Source of the DNA: Echinometra lucunter
Taxonomy: Eukaryota; Echinodermata; Echinoidea; Camarodonta; Echinometridae
Length of the DNA stretch: 64,000 bases
Assembly: GCA_029962745.1 (NCBI GenBank)
Contig: CM057162.1
Location: forward strand, 6,776,125 to 6,840,124
Direction of reading: 5' to 3'
Shown: piece after piece, positions 33,625-46,229 of the stretch
Layout: every line of letters begins with the position of its first letter
Position numbering within the stretch: position 1 is the stretch's first letter
Position numbers and translations under genes: made by a program
The notes under the pieces: generated by a model
What the model was told of the DNA's origin: nothing
What the model saw: the letters and a program-made list of their open reading frames with translations, nothing else
Databases searched by the model: none

Positions 33625-35773
33625 AAGGAGGTCAAATGTTAAAACTTTCCTGCAATTTTCTATTGGGGTTGATGGCTTTAGAACGATGACTCCAAACTTG
33701 GATGGTAGATGCCCTATATAGGGACCTCAATTCCACATGTTATGGGGCTTGGGTTGTAGGTTTATATCATTTGATATTGAATATATGGATGCAAACTTTG
33801 CATGAGATACATGTACATATGTTCTTCACAACTTTTCATTTTGTTGTTGACATAATCATTGTGACTCTTCCACGTATAAGCAGGGAGCCATAGGCAGAAA
33901 ATATATTTAGATCATAAAAATTGTTAGAAACTTCAAATTGGAATTAAATAGGTCTCAGATGAAAAGATTTTTTTTTACAACTGAATGCCCTTCATGAGGG
34001 GGTGTTGAGTTACCATGCAATTTATTCTATATTTAGTGGGAAAATATTGTTTTTCTACATACCACCCCCCCCCCCCCATGAAATTAGTGAAAGTGAGAGT
34101 AGGGTCAGAAAGCGCCGGGATGGAAAGGTTTTAGTATCATTATGTAAATAGATATATGATAGATAGACGAAATGGTCCTTATCATCTTGCTTCGCAGCCA
34201 ATATATAATGGCTATACAATTTTGAATGTGTTATATTCTTTGAAATTACAAATTACACATGTCACATTTAATGGAAAGAATATAATAGCTATAGAAATAG
34301 GGTAAAATGGCAGCGAGAGCACTCTTTCAAAGAACACTTGAAATATTCTAGTGTCATTAAGTTATTTTTTTCAACTCATTGGAAGTTGTTCTTTGATTTA
34401 TCTGGTGCAGTTGTGGTTATTGTATTATATAAATTGAATATAAATTAGTACAAAATGACTTCACAAGATAATAAGCTATCATAAGCATGATTAGTAAAAA
34501 AAAAAAAAAAATGTCTAATTTCTCATTAGTTAAAAACTCATTATTTGTATATTACAGTTTATTATTCAGCATAATTATATACATCTAAATTTCAATTACA
34601 CAGCTAACTTTAAGATGATTTTAACAGCGGCATAAAAAAGTCAATCCATAAAATCCATAAAAATACATAAAATTAACAGTGTGCATGCATATAAATATCA
34701 ACAGAAGAAATTGGACCAGTTAATACAAAATAGAATAAAAATACAAATACATACAAAATTGTACCTTTGCACTGTCTCTTATTCGTGTAGCAATCGGAAA
34801 CGGCAAAAAGGACTGTTTTGTAACCTTTCTGTTTTTGGAATTTTGGTGCTTTTAATAAATTGTACATAATATTGATGGAAACAGGCAATTAAAAAGTGTA
34901 GACGCAGCGTTCTACATCTCATACTTCCAATGAGCTAATTTTAAGGACTTTCTCATATGTTTTGTAATCTTATTCTAATTTTTTTTTCAGGGAGCTGAAA
35001 ATTTCACTAGGTGAATACTTAATTTGTAAACAAATTTGTTTACAAATCATGAATTTCTCCCATTAACCTTCTTTATTTGTTAAGTACTCAAGTTGCCAAT
35101 GAAGATAAAAGCTTAATCCTCAAGGAAAGGATGAATATATCAATAATACGATGTATTTGTATGGTTCAGAGGTACCTTATACTATTTCCAGACATCTCAG
35201 CATGTAGATATTTGTTTTACAGCGATTCAGTATATGCAGACACGTGGGGAATCCCAAATAAGTTCCTACTGTATTGATACCTACCATTTTTGCTTTATCA
35301 TTTTATCAATAAAGTTCAGGATACAATTATCCATAACTCAAAGTGGGATTGAGGCGAATGCATTCTTTGACACAATCCCAATATTTCTAGTTTTTATTCT
35401 AATAAGTATTAAAAACAAGGGACTCAAACACGGTGATGGGACACCATGCAGGTGAACAGAACCAGTAAATGGTACGATCAAGGAGAAACGGGAGAAAACT
35501 CTTGAAAATGCCGTTTTCCTAGTGGTTGTCTAAAATAAGTCCTGGGAATATTAAATGTAATATCACTGTCGTTTTCAAAGAAAATTGTCTTTCAAACCAA
35601 ATGAAAAAGTATCACATTATATTATTAATCTCGCTGAAATTAAGGATCACAGGTTTTCCATTCTTTCTGGGCCACCATGTATAGGGCATCTACCATCCAA
35701 GTTTGGAGTCATCGTTCTAAAGCTATCAACCCCAATAGAAAATTGAAGGAAAGTTTTAACATTTGACCTCCTT

Positions 35774-36091
35774 TGACCTTTGACCTGCATCCATGACCTT
35801 TGACCCCCAAATAGCAATGAGGTCCTTAAAGGGTAATTACCATTCAAGTTTTGTTATAAATGGACTTATGGTTCTAAACTTACCAACCCCAGCAGAAATA
35901 TGCATGATTTTTTTACCATTTGACCTTTGACCTACATACATGACCTTTGACCCTCAAATACCAGTTATGTCCCTGAAAGGCATCTACTATCCAAGTTTGG
36001 TTACAAATGGACTTATGGTTCTAAAGTTACCAACCCCAGTAGAAATATACACAGAAAATGTTAACATTTGACCTCATTTGACCTTTGACCT
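35774..36091 (-). promoter_or_regulatory. Three perfect DR1 motifs in right arm
   Basis: TGACCTTTGACCT, the reverse complement of the DR1 consensus, at 35774-35786, 35921-35933 and 36079-36091, mirror images of the left-arm sites. Confidence 0.8.
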
Positions 36092-37081
36092 ACATATGTG
36101 ACCTTTGACTCCCCAATAACACTGGAGTTTGTGTAAGGCATCTACCATCCAAGTTTAGTAACAAACATGTCAATAAGCACAAATATAAGCATGGCCTTCT
36201 TGGTTTGTAGAGCGAAAATCCACGTCTGCACTTTTGTACAGGGCACATGCATGTTAATGCATTATAGTCTATGGGAATATAACACATGCATATGCAAGAA
36301 GAGAAATTTATGAAATATGAGTTTTCAAGTTTGAGACATTATAACTTTAGAACGGAGAATGGCATTGCTTTCTAATTTTCCACAGGTAATGATTGAATAT
36401 CAAGAAAGTTTTCTGGAAGGTTTCAAGACAATTCTTAAATTTTTTCTTGATTTATGCTCAATCATACATTTTGAAAATTTTCAGTTTTGGGAAAAAATGT
36501 CAAAAAACACACTTTTTGACTAAATATCTGGACCGAATTACTTTGACATTACTAACAAATGGCATCAGACTGTAGGGAATTTAATTCTCTTTCAGATGAG
36601 ACCAATTTTGTTGCGATTGGATGTTTCTATCAAATTTTATCTTGAAAAATTCAAATTCCGTCAAAATGGCGGCCATTTTGGACGCCATCTTGGATTTGGA
36701 AGCTTTCGCTACTAATTTTTTGAGGTAGACCTCTTGAATATTGTGTGTTATGCTTTAAGCTTGAAAATGAGCATGGTCTACTTAGTTTGTACAGATGGTG
36801 GAACGAACTCAAAAAATAAGCTAGATATTTGACTTTGGCCCTTCGCTTAAATACATTTTACAGCAATTAAATAATCATTTCATCATTTTTTTTTTATTTG
36901 TTTCTGTTCTAAGGTCGAAGGTTGAGAGGTATTATTATGTAAGCCATATTCTTGGTTATATATTTCTGAAAAGCAATAATCTAGAAAATGATGGATAAAA
37001 CCGAAAATTGTATTGGTTTCCTTTCATATTGCCATCAGATTATGTATCACTTTTTCCCCCACTTTCATTCTCATTTGTTAG

Positions 37082-38233
37082 GCTGTGCCGCCAACAAGGT
37101 CGTCACTAATGTATCTCTACCTGCTGAGGTTTGTGCTAGGAACATCAATGCTTATAATGGAACATCCCTGCTGATAACGAAACATCCAGGACCTAGCAAC
37201 ATCCCTGCTAACGATAAAACACATCCAGGACCCAGCAACATCCCTGCTGATGGTGAAACACATCCAGGACCTAGCAACATCCCTGCTAATGGTGAAACAC
37301 ATCCAGGACCTAGCAACATCCCTGCTAAGTTTGAAACACATGGTGAAATACATCCAGGAGTTAGCGACATCCCTGGCAACATCCCTGCATATGGTGAAAC
37401 ACATCCAGGACCTAGCAACATCCCCGGTAATGATGAAACACATCCAGGACCTAGCAACATCCCCGCTAATGATAAAACACATCCAGGACCTATCAACATC
37501 CCTGCTGATGGTGAAACACATCCTGGACCAAGCAACATCCCTGCTAATGATCACTCACATCCAGGACCTAGCAACATCCCTGCTAATGGTGAAACACACC
37601 CAGGACCTAGCAACATCCCAGCTAATGTTGAAACACATGGTGAAACACATTCAGGACCTAAGCGACATCCCCGGCAAAATCCCTGCTTATGGTGAAACAC
37701 ATCCAGGACCTAGCAACATCCCCGCTAATGATGAAACATATCCAGGACCTAGCAACATCCCTGCTAATGATCACTCACATCCAGGACCTAGCAACATCCC
37801 TGCTAATGGTGAAACACACCCAGGACCTAGCAACATCCCAGCTAATGTTGAAACACATGGTGAAACACATCCAGGACCTAGCGACATCCCCGGCAACATC
37901 CCTGCTTATGGTGAAACACATCCAGGACCTAGCAACATCCCCGCTAACGATGAAACACATCCAGGACCTAGCAACATCCCCGCTAATGATACAACACATC
38001 CAGGACCTATCAACATCCCTGCTGATGGTAAAACACATCCAGGACCTAGCAACATCCCTGCTAATGATCACTCACATCCAGGACCTAGCAACATCCCTGC
38101 TAATGGTGAAACACATCCAGGACCTAGCAACATCCCTGCTAATGGTGAAACACATCCAGGACCTAGCAACATCCATGTTAATGATGTAACACATTCAGGC
38201 CCTTTGACTTTCCAAGTTAATAGTAACAGTTAG
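37082..38233 (+). CDS. Repeat-protein exon, HPGPSNIPA units, with one frame break
   Basis: After TTTGTTAG|GCTGTGCC the frame reads AANKVVTNVSLPAEVCARN, then ~12 units of 13 residues (THPGPSNIPANGE and variants). A one-base difference near 37660 (CCTAAGCGACATCC where a later copy has CCTAGCGACATCC) throws it out of frame to a stop at 37695. A second frame continues the same peptide for ~13 more units to a stop at 38233. The units form a higher-order pattern (AYGE, NDE, NDK, DGE, NDH, NGE, NVETHGE). Differences between units fall often on third bases (CCT/CCC/CCA), which favours this frame. Proline, glycine and histidine-rich; no signal peptide or known domain visible. It may be a real low-complexity protein exon, a pseudogene, or only a minisatellite. 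Confidence 0.5.
37150..38215. repeat. Minisatellite, 39-bp unit, ~25 copies
   Basis: Unit ACACATCCAGGACCTAGCAA followed by CATCCCTGCTAATGGTGAA. 51-bp variants (with CATGGTGAAAC inserted) recur at ~37330, ~37620 and ~37850, marking a higher-order block of about 7 units repeated up to three times, one block shorter by two units. Confidence 0.95.
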
Positions 38234-40796
38234 TTTTTCATATTTAATAACATCAATGAAACAGAATATAACATTTACAAAAGGGTAACTTCAAGCTGAT
38301 TTGAAATTTCAGTTGAATTAAATAAGCTTACCAACAGCACTGCTCACCAGCTATAAGTCAGGACATGGTTTTATCATGGACCCTAGTATGGTTTTTTTGA
38401 GTGCAAACAGTTTGATTCATACTCTTAGATATTAATACCTATTCATTTATTTCAAGTTGTCCTATTCTTTTACACCTTTTTAAGTACGGATACATTGACT
38501 TCATCATAAACCATATCAGAAGAAAATTCACGAAAAGAAGGAAAATACTCGCCAACAGGCAAATGAAACAAGTCATTAAATTTTCAGAAATGCGGAACTT
38601 CTGCGTGGACATGGTGTGTTATCTGACAAGGAATAGGTAAATAATGAGGTTATTTAAGCTATTAATGGACAGGGTTGCTTTTGAAAATATCTAGAAACCT
38701 TTGAATTCAGCTAATAATTTAGTTTTGTCACAGTATATATAGCACTGCAGAGTGATTAAACAATCAAATCTGATCTTAGTGATTTCAACGTTTTACCTTG
38801 ATGTTTTGAAGATTACAATTTTGGAAACTGTGTCCCCTGCAAGTGACAAAGTAATGTACAATTTTCTATTTGATTAATGTCAAACTTCATGAACATGTAC
38901 TGTCATGACTGCAATATCTGCCATTGGCGAAGAGTAAATTCAAACAAATATCAAAATGATTTTATAACTTTGTGATTTAACAACTCTTGCATATTAATGT
39001 GCGAGCTTTGTTATGATGTTCAGAGGGGATAGAAGGGATAAACAAACACACAGGAATATTTTTCGAAACCAGAAAACTGTCAAGATATATAAGCCAACGT
39101 GTATAATGTACATACCGCCATTTATGAAACCGTACTGGGGTACACTTAAACATCAGTCTATGAGGGAAACAGTCTGGCCTTGCATTTCGCTCACTTTTTA
39201 TTATTTATTTTATAAAAAGCTCATGATGATGCGTTTGAGTTGTATTTTCAGGGCTTCATTTTATAACATAATTACATGCCTTGACAGCATGGAGGCCATA
39301 AACTTCATTTTTTTTTCAGTTACCAAGTCCCCTTATTTCCTTTTCGAGTACATGTACGCTAGTGATCTGTAAATGAAGTATGCCATTAATTTGAGACAGA
39401 CATTTAAATAGATGTCAATAGAATGAACCTAATGGACTATTATAGAATCGTTATAACATATGAAATGTAATGCAATGTGTAATTTCTAAAATCTAGTAAA
39501 GCGGTGTACCAGTGCATTAAAAAGACCTTGGGATCAATATAACTTCAACCATACATATATACATGAGATATTTAAGACTTGAAATTGCCAGACTTAAGAT
39601 AAAATAGCATTAGGATGAACATGTTATATCAAAATATATCATCGGTTATATTGAGTAAGGTTCGAAAATGACATTCTAATTACACGTATATCATTTCTTT
39701 ATAGCTTTCATTGATATTCTGTTGCCTTATGTCTTAGTATTTGTTTCATGAATTTAGTATCTAAATGGATTGACATATTTTCAATTACCAAATTTCAGAT
39801 GTGGAACTAATGTAAAGCTGATTGCTAGTATTTGTATTTCAGATGCAAATTACATTGCATCATAAAATCGGACTTCAGTCTAATTTTTGCAACAAATTGT
39901 TTCCATTGTTATTGCTGAATCTGGTTTTTAGTATACCAGAAATGACTATTTAAGCTTATTGGCCTATACAGTCACATGGAATCATTTGAAATCATATAAC
40001 TTGTTAAGTTGTATGTTTTAGCCATGTTGTTTAATGAACTGAAATGCAAATTAATTTCTTTTGAAATTAAAGGCTTAAGTCGTCTGAAGTACTGATTTGA
40101 TGTTTGAAGGAAGTATTATGATTAAAGAGAGCGTGTTTCACTGAGACAAGAATGGAGGGTATGGTTTTTTTTTTTTTTTTTATATGATAATGTATATGTT
40201 CATGTCATTACATAAATATAGATCATGTGCAAAGAAAATCAAAATCAAATGGGGCAAAGGAATATGAATATAGGACAATGAATGTAGCTTTGAAATGGGA
40301 GAAAGAGGGGGTGAGAGAAGGGGGAGGGAGAGAGAGGGAGGGAGAGAGAGAGAGAGAGAGATGGGAAGATAGGGGAAGGAAGCTTGACAAAATAATATAT
40401 GAATTTCCCTATTCATGATTCATACCCGCTTCACTGTCATATTCAGGACTTCATATGGGGGAGGGGGTGGGAGGGGCACAAAATCTTTTCGTAGTGACGC
40501 CCCTCGGATCCCCCTCGAAAACGAAAAACAAAATTATTTTTGAAACTAGATATACTGGTCCGTCTCTTTGAAGCCTAAAGTCGGAAGGACTAATACAAGA
40601 GCAAACACCCTTTAGCTCTATTTTTCAATCCAAAATTCATGGAGGGGGAGTGGCACATTTTGGAAGCATTTTCTGTTTGTACATTTTGGTTTTAAATATT
40701 TTGTGGCCATGATGATATGGGCATAGTAGGCCTACTGTACTGGGAAACAGCGTAATACATACATGTATTGAAAGTGCAGAGGTTATTGCATAAAGT
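38234..40796. other. Unassigned DNA
   Basis: T run at ~40165-40182, GA-rich microsatellite at ~40315-40365. No supported exon. Confidence 0.5.
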
Positions 40797-41200
40797 GCCG
40801 GTTCGTAACGCGTAGTGCATGATTCGCGCATAGCGCGTGCATTGCCTAGATGGCTTTCACGAACTGACACTCGTGATACTGTGCCAGTTCGTAAAATCTA
40901 CGCTTAGTACACAACAAGTGCGCTTTCAGAAAAAGGCGGATTTCACGAACTGACACTCTAAGTAGAGAGTGATTATTTCATAGAAAAAAGGAGTTATATG
41001 GAAAAAATATTAGCAAATCTTAAAATTCAGAATCTGTACTCATCACATGTGAATTTTTTCGAGCATCCGACCACGATAGCCTATAAAAGTTGGGGTTTTA
41101 AAATGTTGAATTCTTTAAATGCGATTATCTCGAAAACAAGTTTTCGCACCGAATGCTAAGTATGCCGGTTCGTGAAATCGGCGACGATTTGGTGACTTTT
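40797..41200 (-). repeat. Dispersed repeat with CACGAACCGGCAC words, copy 2
   Basis: Reverse-complement counterpart of 30297-30640: GTGCCGGTTCGTAA, TTTCACGAACTGACACTC (twice), GCCGGTTCGTGAAATCGGCG at the right end. Confidence 0.7.
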
Positions 41201-42028
41201 CTCGGAGAATATGGACTTGTTGACCCTATTTCTACGTTGTATTTAAGCATAAATGGTAATAGAGATGATAAATGGCGCTATAACAATATTTTTTCCAAAG
41301 CCTAGGCAGACAGGACACTTCTTTATTCTGGTGGTCTTGTATTACCTACGGTCTCGTATTCCCTACACTTACCCTATTCTGCCAACCAAATTGTTAGCCA
41401 GAAGTCTGGCTGCACGTATTTTGCGCCCCTCCGTGCAACTGGACTCGGACTGTTCTCGCTCATCCGACAGAAACACAGGCAGAGCAGAAACCCCTCATCA
41501 GGGGTTTCTCTGTTCGCGCAGAAACTACCGCACGTGCAAGAGTAAAACCCCTGATCAGTAGTTTCTCGCTGTTTGTGCAAAAACCCGTGATCAGGGTCAA
41601 TCATTCCTCTGTATTTGATTTGAAATAGAAATCATTAGTATGATGGTTGTATGTCGAACAGCGGAAAGAAAGAAAGAAAGAAAGAAAGAAAAAAAAAACT
41701 TTCAAGAGTTCCAGCACTTCCTGAAAATGTTTGGTTTTCCTCAGATCTTGTCCGTAGGTTTTCGGTGGTGGTAGTTTTATTGCGCCTACATAACATATTT
41801 TGAGTGTCAAATATGAGTGAAAATGAAATATATACTCCCGGTATTAACATTGTTGCTTTCATGTGGGCTGGGGTTTTAGTTTTAAAAAGGGCCCTCGTTC
41901 CTTTTGATTCAGTTGCATTTCGTCGCTGGTTTCGTAAATCGAAGTAATTGGCAATTTTCTCGATTTTTGTGGTTTTGCAATTATGACCTCTATTTTCAAC
42001 TCTATCACTTCCAAAAGAGATTAGATGA
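41201..42028. other. Unassigned, with short GAAACCCCTGATCAG repeats
   Basis: Between 41480 and 41600 words like AAACCCCTSATCAG and GTTTCTC occur four times in both orientations. An AAAG tract lies at 41666-41697. No exon seen. Confidence 0.5.
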
Positions 42029-42029
42029 G

Positions 42030-42178
42030 AAAATGAAATGGTACTTTTACCTTTGCGGCCTTATCGTGAAATTTATCACCAGTCCATTCACTGCCGTAGA
42101 CCTTGTACACAATGCGAGTGCACACGCGAGAAGAGAGGTGACAAAATTCACGATAAGGCCGCAAAAGTAACATCCTTT
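42030..42178. mobile_element. Hairpin MITE (TTTGCGGCCTTATCGTGAA arms)
   Basis: Arms TTTGCGGCCTTATCGTGAAA then TTTATCACC at left, and GGTGACAAAATTCACGATAA then GGCCGCAAA at right, about 30 bp of near-perfect pairing around a ~60-bp loop. Confidence 0.75.
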
Positions 42179-42839
42179 TTAACATTACTATATTCTTTTT
42201 AGTGATGAAAGAAATATGATACAAATGTTCAACAACGTACAACGTACGGTTAATTTACTTCAACAATACATGGTAAGCACCAGTTTCGACATGATTAGTT
42301 AACTTGCGACCCCCGCCCCGCCCCCCCCCCCCTACTCCAGGTAAGGGGTACTTTTCGGCCAACAAAGTCCGGACCAAGAATTGTGGACAAAAAAAAAAGT
42401 TGTATTTGACTTTTCACCTGGAGATATCCTTTAAAAGGGGGTCTTTTTCGATTTCGATCAAATGATAAATTCGGCCTTCGACGTTAGGGCATGAATTGCA
42501 GGTTACAATTATCACTAAATTCGTATGTTTCTAAGATGGTTATTTCTCATGTTATATCCGATCATTTGGAACAAGTCGTCTTAACTTTCGCGAAAGAGGG
42601 GGTTGATATGAGAGCTTACTTGAGATAGGGGGTACATTGGGCAGTGTTCCGGATTAAGGGGGTCTCCAAGGCAGGAAAAACCCTGCGAAAAAGCCCACGA
42701 AAATTCCTGCGAGGGAGGTTCAGAATTGTTGGCTGTCCGGAGATAGGGGGTGCTTGAAATTGGGAACAAGCATTATGCGTACCGTAAATAACACTGAGTG
42801 GGGGGGGGGGGGGGGGGGGCGGCGGCTTGAGACCAGTAT

Positions 42840-43690
42840 CACACCACTGTTCTACACATCAAAACCGCCGGAGCTTCGGGGTGGATAGCGGAGCATTTGC
42901 CTGGATGCGACTTGCACTATAAAGTATAAAGTAAACACCTTGAAGGTTTCTGTTCGACATCGCTCGTACAAGCCGTTACTTTGACTATGCATGCTATCAT
43001 CTTGTGACCAAATGAACATTTATTAAAACCATTTTTTTTTTCATATTTGAACCATACAAATAACTCAAGTGTGTGAAATGAAGTAAATTACCTTGAAATT
43101 GGTTTTCCATCGCAGAGTCAGAGATTGTACCATGCGCCACCTGCATTGCTAGCTAGCCTTTCCTATGAACTTTTGTGATTATTCATTGTTTGGTGCCAGG
43201 TCCGAGACGTAAGAATTAAGTATTTTGCAGATATCAAGTGTCGGGTAGAAAGTACCTCATCCGACAATTCGTAGAAAAAATGGGATTCCGGATTATAAAG
43301 AGAAGAAGCTGCAGTTACAGCTTTCCTCTGGGCACATGCCAACAACAACAAGTTAAAATATTAAAGGCTGATTCCAACAGATTACAGGTTTAGTTGAAAT
43401 CCATGCACGGGATGATGGGGAAAAAATCCACATGGATACCCCCTACTTTTGCCCCAGGGCCAAAGCGGTGCAACTTCCCCCTTGTCGTGGACACATTTTT
43501 TTTTTTTTTGTTCAAAAGATATCTAAAAATATCAAGTCTGTACTGCATTTGGGTCTGGAGAAAAAGATGTACTCTTGGGCCGGGCCACATGCACCATGTT
43601 ACATTTAAGATCCCTTCCTCCATTGATAATTCCAACCAAGTTTGGTTGAAGTCCTTGCTACGGTTCTGGAGAAGATGAAAACGGGATTCT
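42840..43690 (+). repeat. ~0.85-kb dispersed repeat, copy 1
   Basis: Matches 59400-60462 along its length: CTGTTCTACACATCAAAAC, GGGGTGGATAGCGGAGCATT, ACAAGCCGTTACTTTGACTA, GGCCGGGCCACATGCACCAT and TTCTGGAGAAGATGAAAACG in the same order. A third partial copy of the tail is at 44690-44760. Confidence 0.9.
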
Positions 43691-43919
43691 CCCTATGGAG
43701 ACTCCCCCCCCCCCCCCATACTGGCCCAAGGGGGCCCCTTGGCATGAACTTCCAACTGTCAAAAACAGGGGCGTAGACAGCCGGGGGGGGGGGGGGGGGG
43801 GGTGGGGGTATACATCCCACCCACCGCACAAGGTGGGGGATGACATGTACAATTATCCCCCCAGGTTTTAGGGAAGAATGTTTGCTTACAATTAAACTGA
43901 ATTAACATGTTTAGAAATG

Positions 43920-44165
43920 ATAGGAACAGCAATAATGATAATAGTAATTATTATCATTATAACAATAACAACGACAGCAACAACAACAATAATAATGATA
44001 ATAATAATGATAATAATAATATATTACTAATTATTATTATTATCGTTATTAATATTATTCTTCTTCTTATTATTATTATTATTTTTATTATTATGCTTAT
44101 GATAATAATAATAATAATGATAATAATAGTTATCCTGATCATCATCATCATCGTTAATATGACTG
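43920..44165. repeat. AAT/GAT trinucleotide-rich tract
   Basis: Interrupted ATA, ATG and ATT triplets on both strands. Long open frames here are artefacts. Confidence 0.9.
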
Positions 44166-44169
44166 AAAT

Positions 44170-45270
44170 GGCGATTGCTCTTATAACTATATCGATCATT
44201 ATTCTGATTTATGTAGTTATTTATATCAATTGTGGGTAATTTCGGAGCTTTCACAGTTTTTCTAAAGTGGTGTAGCAACAAAATTTTTAAAAAAGATAAA
44301 TATGCGTGATGCAAATATACGATAATGTGTGTCAGTCCATATTCTATATTCGTTCGTCACGGTATGTATATCTTCTATTTATGTTTGTGCATTTGTGGGC
44401 GCGCATGTGTGTGTGTGTGTGTGTGTGTGCACGCGCTTGTGCGTGGTGTGTATCTGTATTCGAAATTGATCCTCGATTTATCGTGAACGGCAAATCATCC
44501 CCCCCCCCCCGGTGTAAGAACCTGTCTACGCCACAGGTCAAAAATATCTTGCATAGGGTCTGTAGAAGATGCTTAGTAAAAAACCCAAACCCCACCCCCA
44601 ACGGACCACTGGGGCCCTTTACCTGAGCCAATTCGAGGCCATAGGCCCTATATGATGATTTTTTTTTTTTTTTTTTGAGCCATACTCCCCTTAGTATGAT
44701 TCCTACCAAGTTTTGCTGAAATCCATGCACCAGTTCTGCAGAAGATGAAAACACGCCCCCCGGCGCCCCCCTTAACTGTTGCCTCCCCCTCCCATATGGG
44801 TCCAAAGGGGACATCTTTCAAAATATTGAAATTTATATTAAAAATCCAATAATACAATCTTATAAACATGCTTATAAGGTTTTTCTAGGGAAAATAATTG
44901 GAGATAGAGTAATGCAAAATTCTTGAGATGAGACTCAGAACGGTAGATAGATGAAAGACAAAAAAGAAATGTGGAATGAAAAATAATGAAAACGAAACAT
45001 CAATATATTTTTTCGAATACATTATGTCAAATATTTTTTCTTATTATGACACGCCAAATGTCAAATGTTTTTTTATGTCAAATAGTTTTGTTGTCAAATA
45101 CATTTGTCAAGCAATTCTATGTCGTATGATGTCAAATATATCTTGTCAAATATATATTAATATCAATTATTTTTTCAAATACTTTTTGTCAACAAATTGT
45201 GTCAGATATATTGGATATATATAAATAGACCAATCCCACAACGCAAGAGGGCAGCAGACTGTTCGACACA
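44170..45270. other. Unassigned, GT tract and repeat fragments
   Basis: (GT)n at ~44406-44430. Repeat fragments with C runs at ~44500 and ~44755-44795. Around 45010-45210 GTCAAATA words recur irregularly. Confidence 0.5.
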
Positions 45271-45277
45271 GTTCGAC

Positions 45278-45905
45278 ATACTGCGGTGGGCGCTCCAACT
45301 TTTATAGTCAATAGAGCGTTATGTACATTCGTTCGATTTTTGTTTATTTTGAGCAATATATAAAGATTTATTTTACTATTTGCAATGAGTAATTATCAGC
45401 GAAGTTCAGGCCGCAGCTGTGTGGTGCTCAAATGTTACAAGAATTGGAGAAAGTTTAAAAATTGGAAGCTAACTAAAATTCCCTACACAGGTTTCCGTAA
45501 GCAATGTGAAGGAATTAGTTGCCAGTGGGTAAAAACATCAACAGAAAAGGACTTTGAAGTCAAGAAACATTATCATTATGTACTTTGGCGTAACATTTAA
45601 TGAGTGAAAACATGGTTTTGTAAACAGGCTAAGATTGAGGGCTCCCGTTTACTACGGCATCTATGCTGCAATCGAACTTTTACTGACAAAACTAAGTTGA
45701 AATACCGTCGAAAGTACAAAAACACAACATACTTTCATCTGTCAGATATGGTCATTGTCTGACCTCATCTACCCATGTATCCATGCTTTCTTTGATTGAC
45801 CTAGAATAAAGTAAATGGAACAGTATCAGGGCATATCTCATATCTTACATTCATTTTGTACACAGAGCCAATCGCGGTCAGCGCGCTTGCCCACCGCAGC
45901 AATGA
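45278..45905 (+). mobile_element. TIR element with possible THAP-like remnant
   Basis: Inverted termini TGCGGTGGGCGC (45282-) and GCCCACCGCA (45889-45898). Inside, a 71-codon plus-strand frame (45385-45600) reads MSNYQRSSGRSCVVLKCYKN, with a C-x4-C pair and basic residues as at the start of THAP domains, but it stops before any C-x2-H partner. A following out-of-frame stretch (~45640-45765) also has Cys/His. P-type and related transposons carry THAP domains, so a decayed or internally deleted member is one reading; the domain call is weak. Confidence 0.4.
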
Positions 45906-45948
45906 CGTCGCCGACAGAGGGCCAAATACATAAACCGGAGGTGAAATT

Positions 45949-45985
<37 letters not shown>

Positions 45986-46229
45986 GTCGCAAAGAATATT
46001 TTGATGAATACATTTTTACTGCCATAATATTTTTTGTCAAATAAAATTTTGTAAAATAAAATTAAATAAAAAGTAATAATAATAATAATAATTTCAAATA
46101 AAAGGTGTAATAATTTTGTCATCTATAAATATTTGTTTCCCTTATGGCTTGGCATAGTCTTGCAACCAAAACATCTATCAGTCTATGATCCGTACAAGCA
46201 CGTCGCAATAGGCATACACAGAAATCTCT

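Larger units (their letters stand above)
32562..36846. mobile_element. 4.3-kb foldback element with ~1.17-kb inverted arms
   Basis: Left arm 32562-33722 and right arm ~35676-36846 are reverse complements, only a few percent different by eye. TTAA flanks both outer ends (32558-32561, 36847-36850), with termini GCGRAGGGCCAAA. The ~1.95-kb centre is AT-rich and has no transposase-like frame, so the element is non-autonomous. Each arm contains about three ~150-bp subrepeats (ACTGGGGTTGGTAACTTTAG, CCATAAGTCCATTT, AGGTCAAAGGTCA). TTAA duplication hints at piggyBac-type mobilisation, but the termini are not the CCC type seen in the window's other TTAA elements. Confidence 0.92.

Noticed and set aside
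37117..38071. Minus-strand frames (MLLGPGCV repeats) and second plus frame (MVKHIQDLATS)
   Set aside because: Shadows of a repeat whose unit is a multiple of three. Third-base changes and head/tail text favour the HPGPSNIPA frame.
40227..40418. Glu-Arg-rich frame
   Set aside because: Translation of a GA microsatellite.
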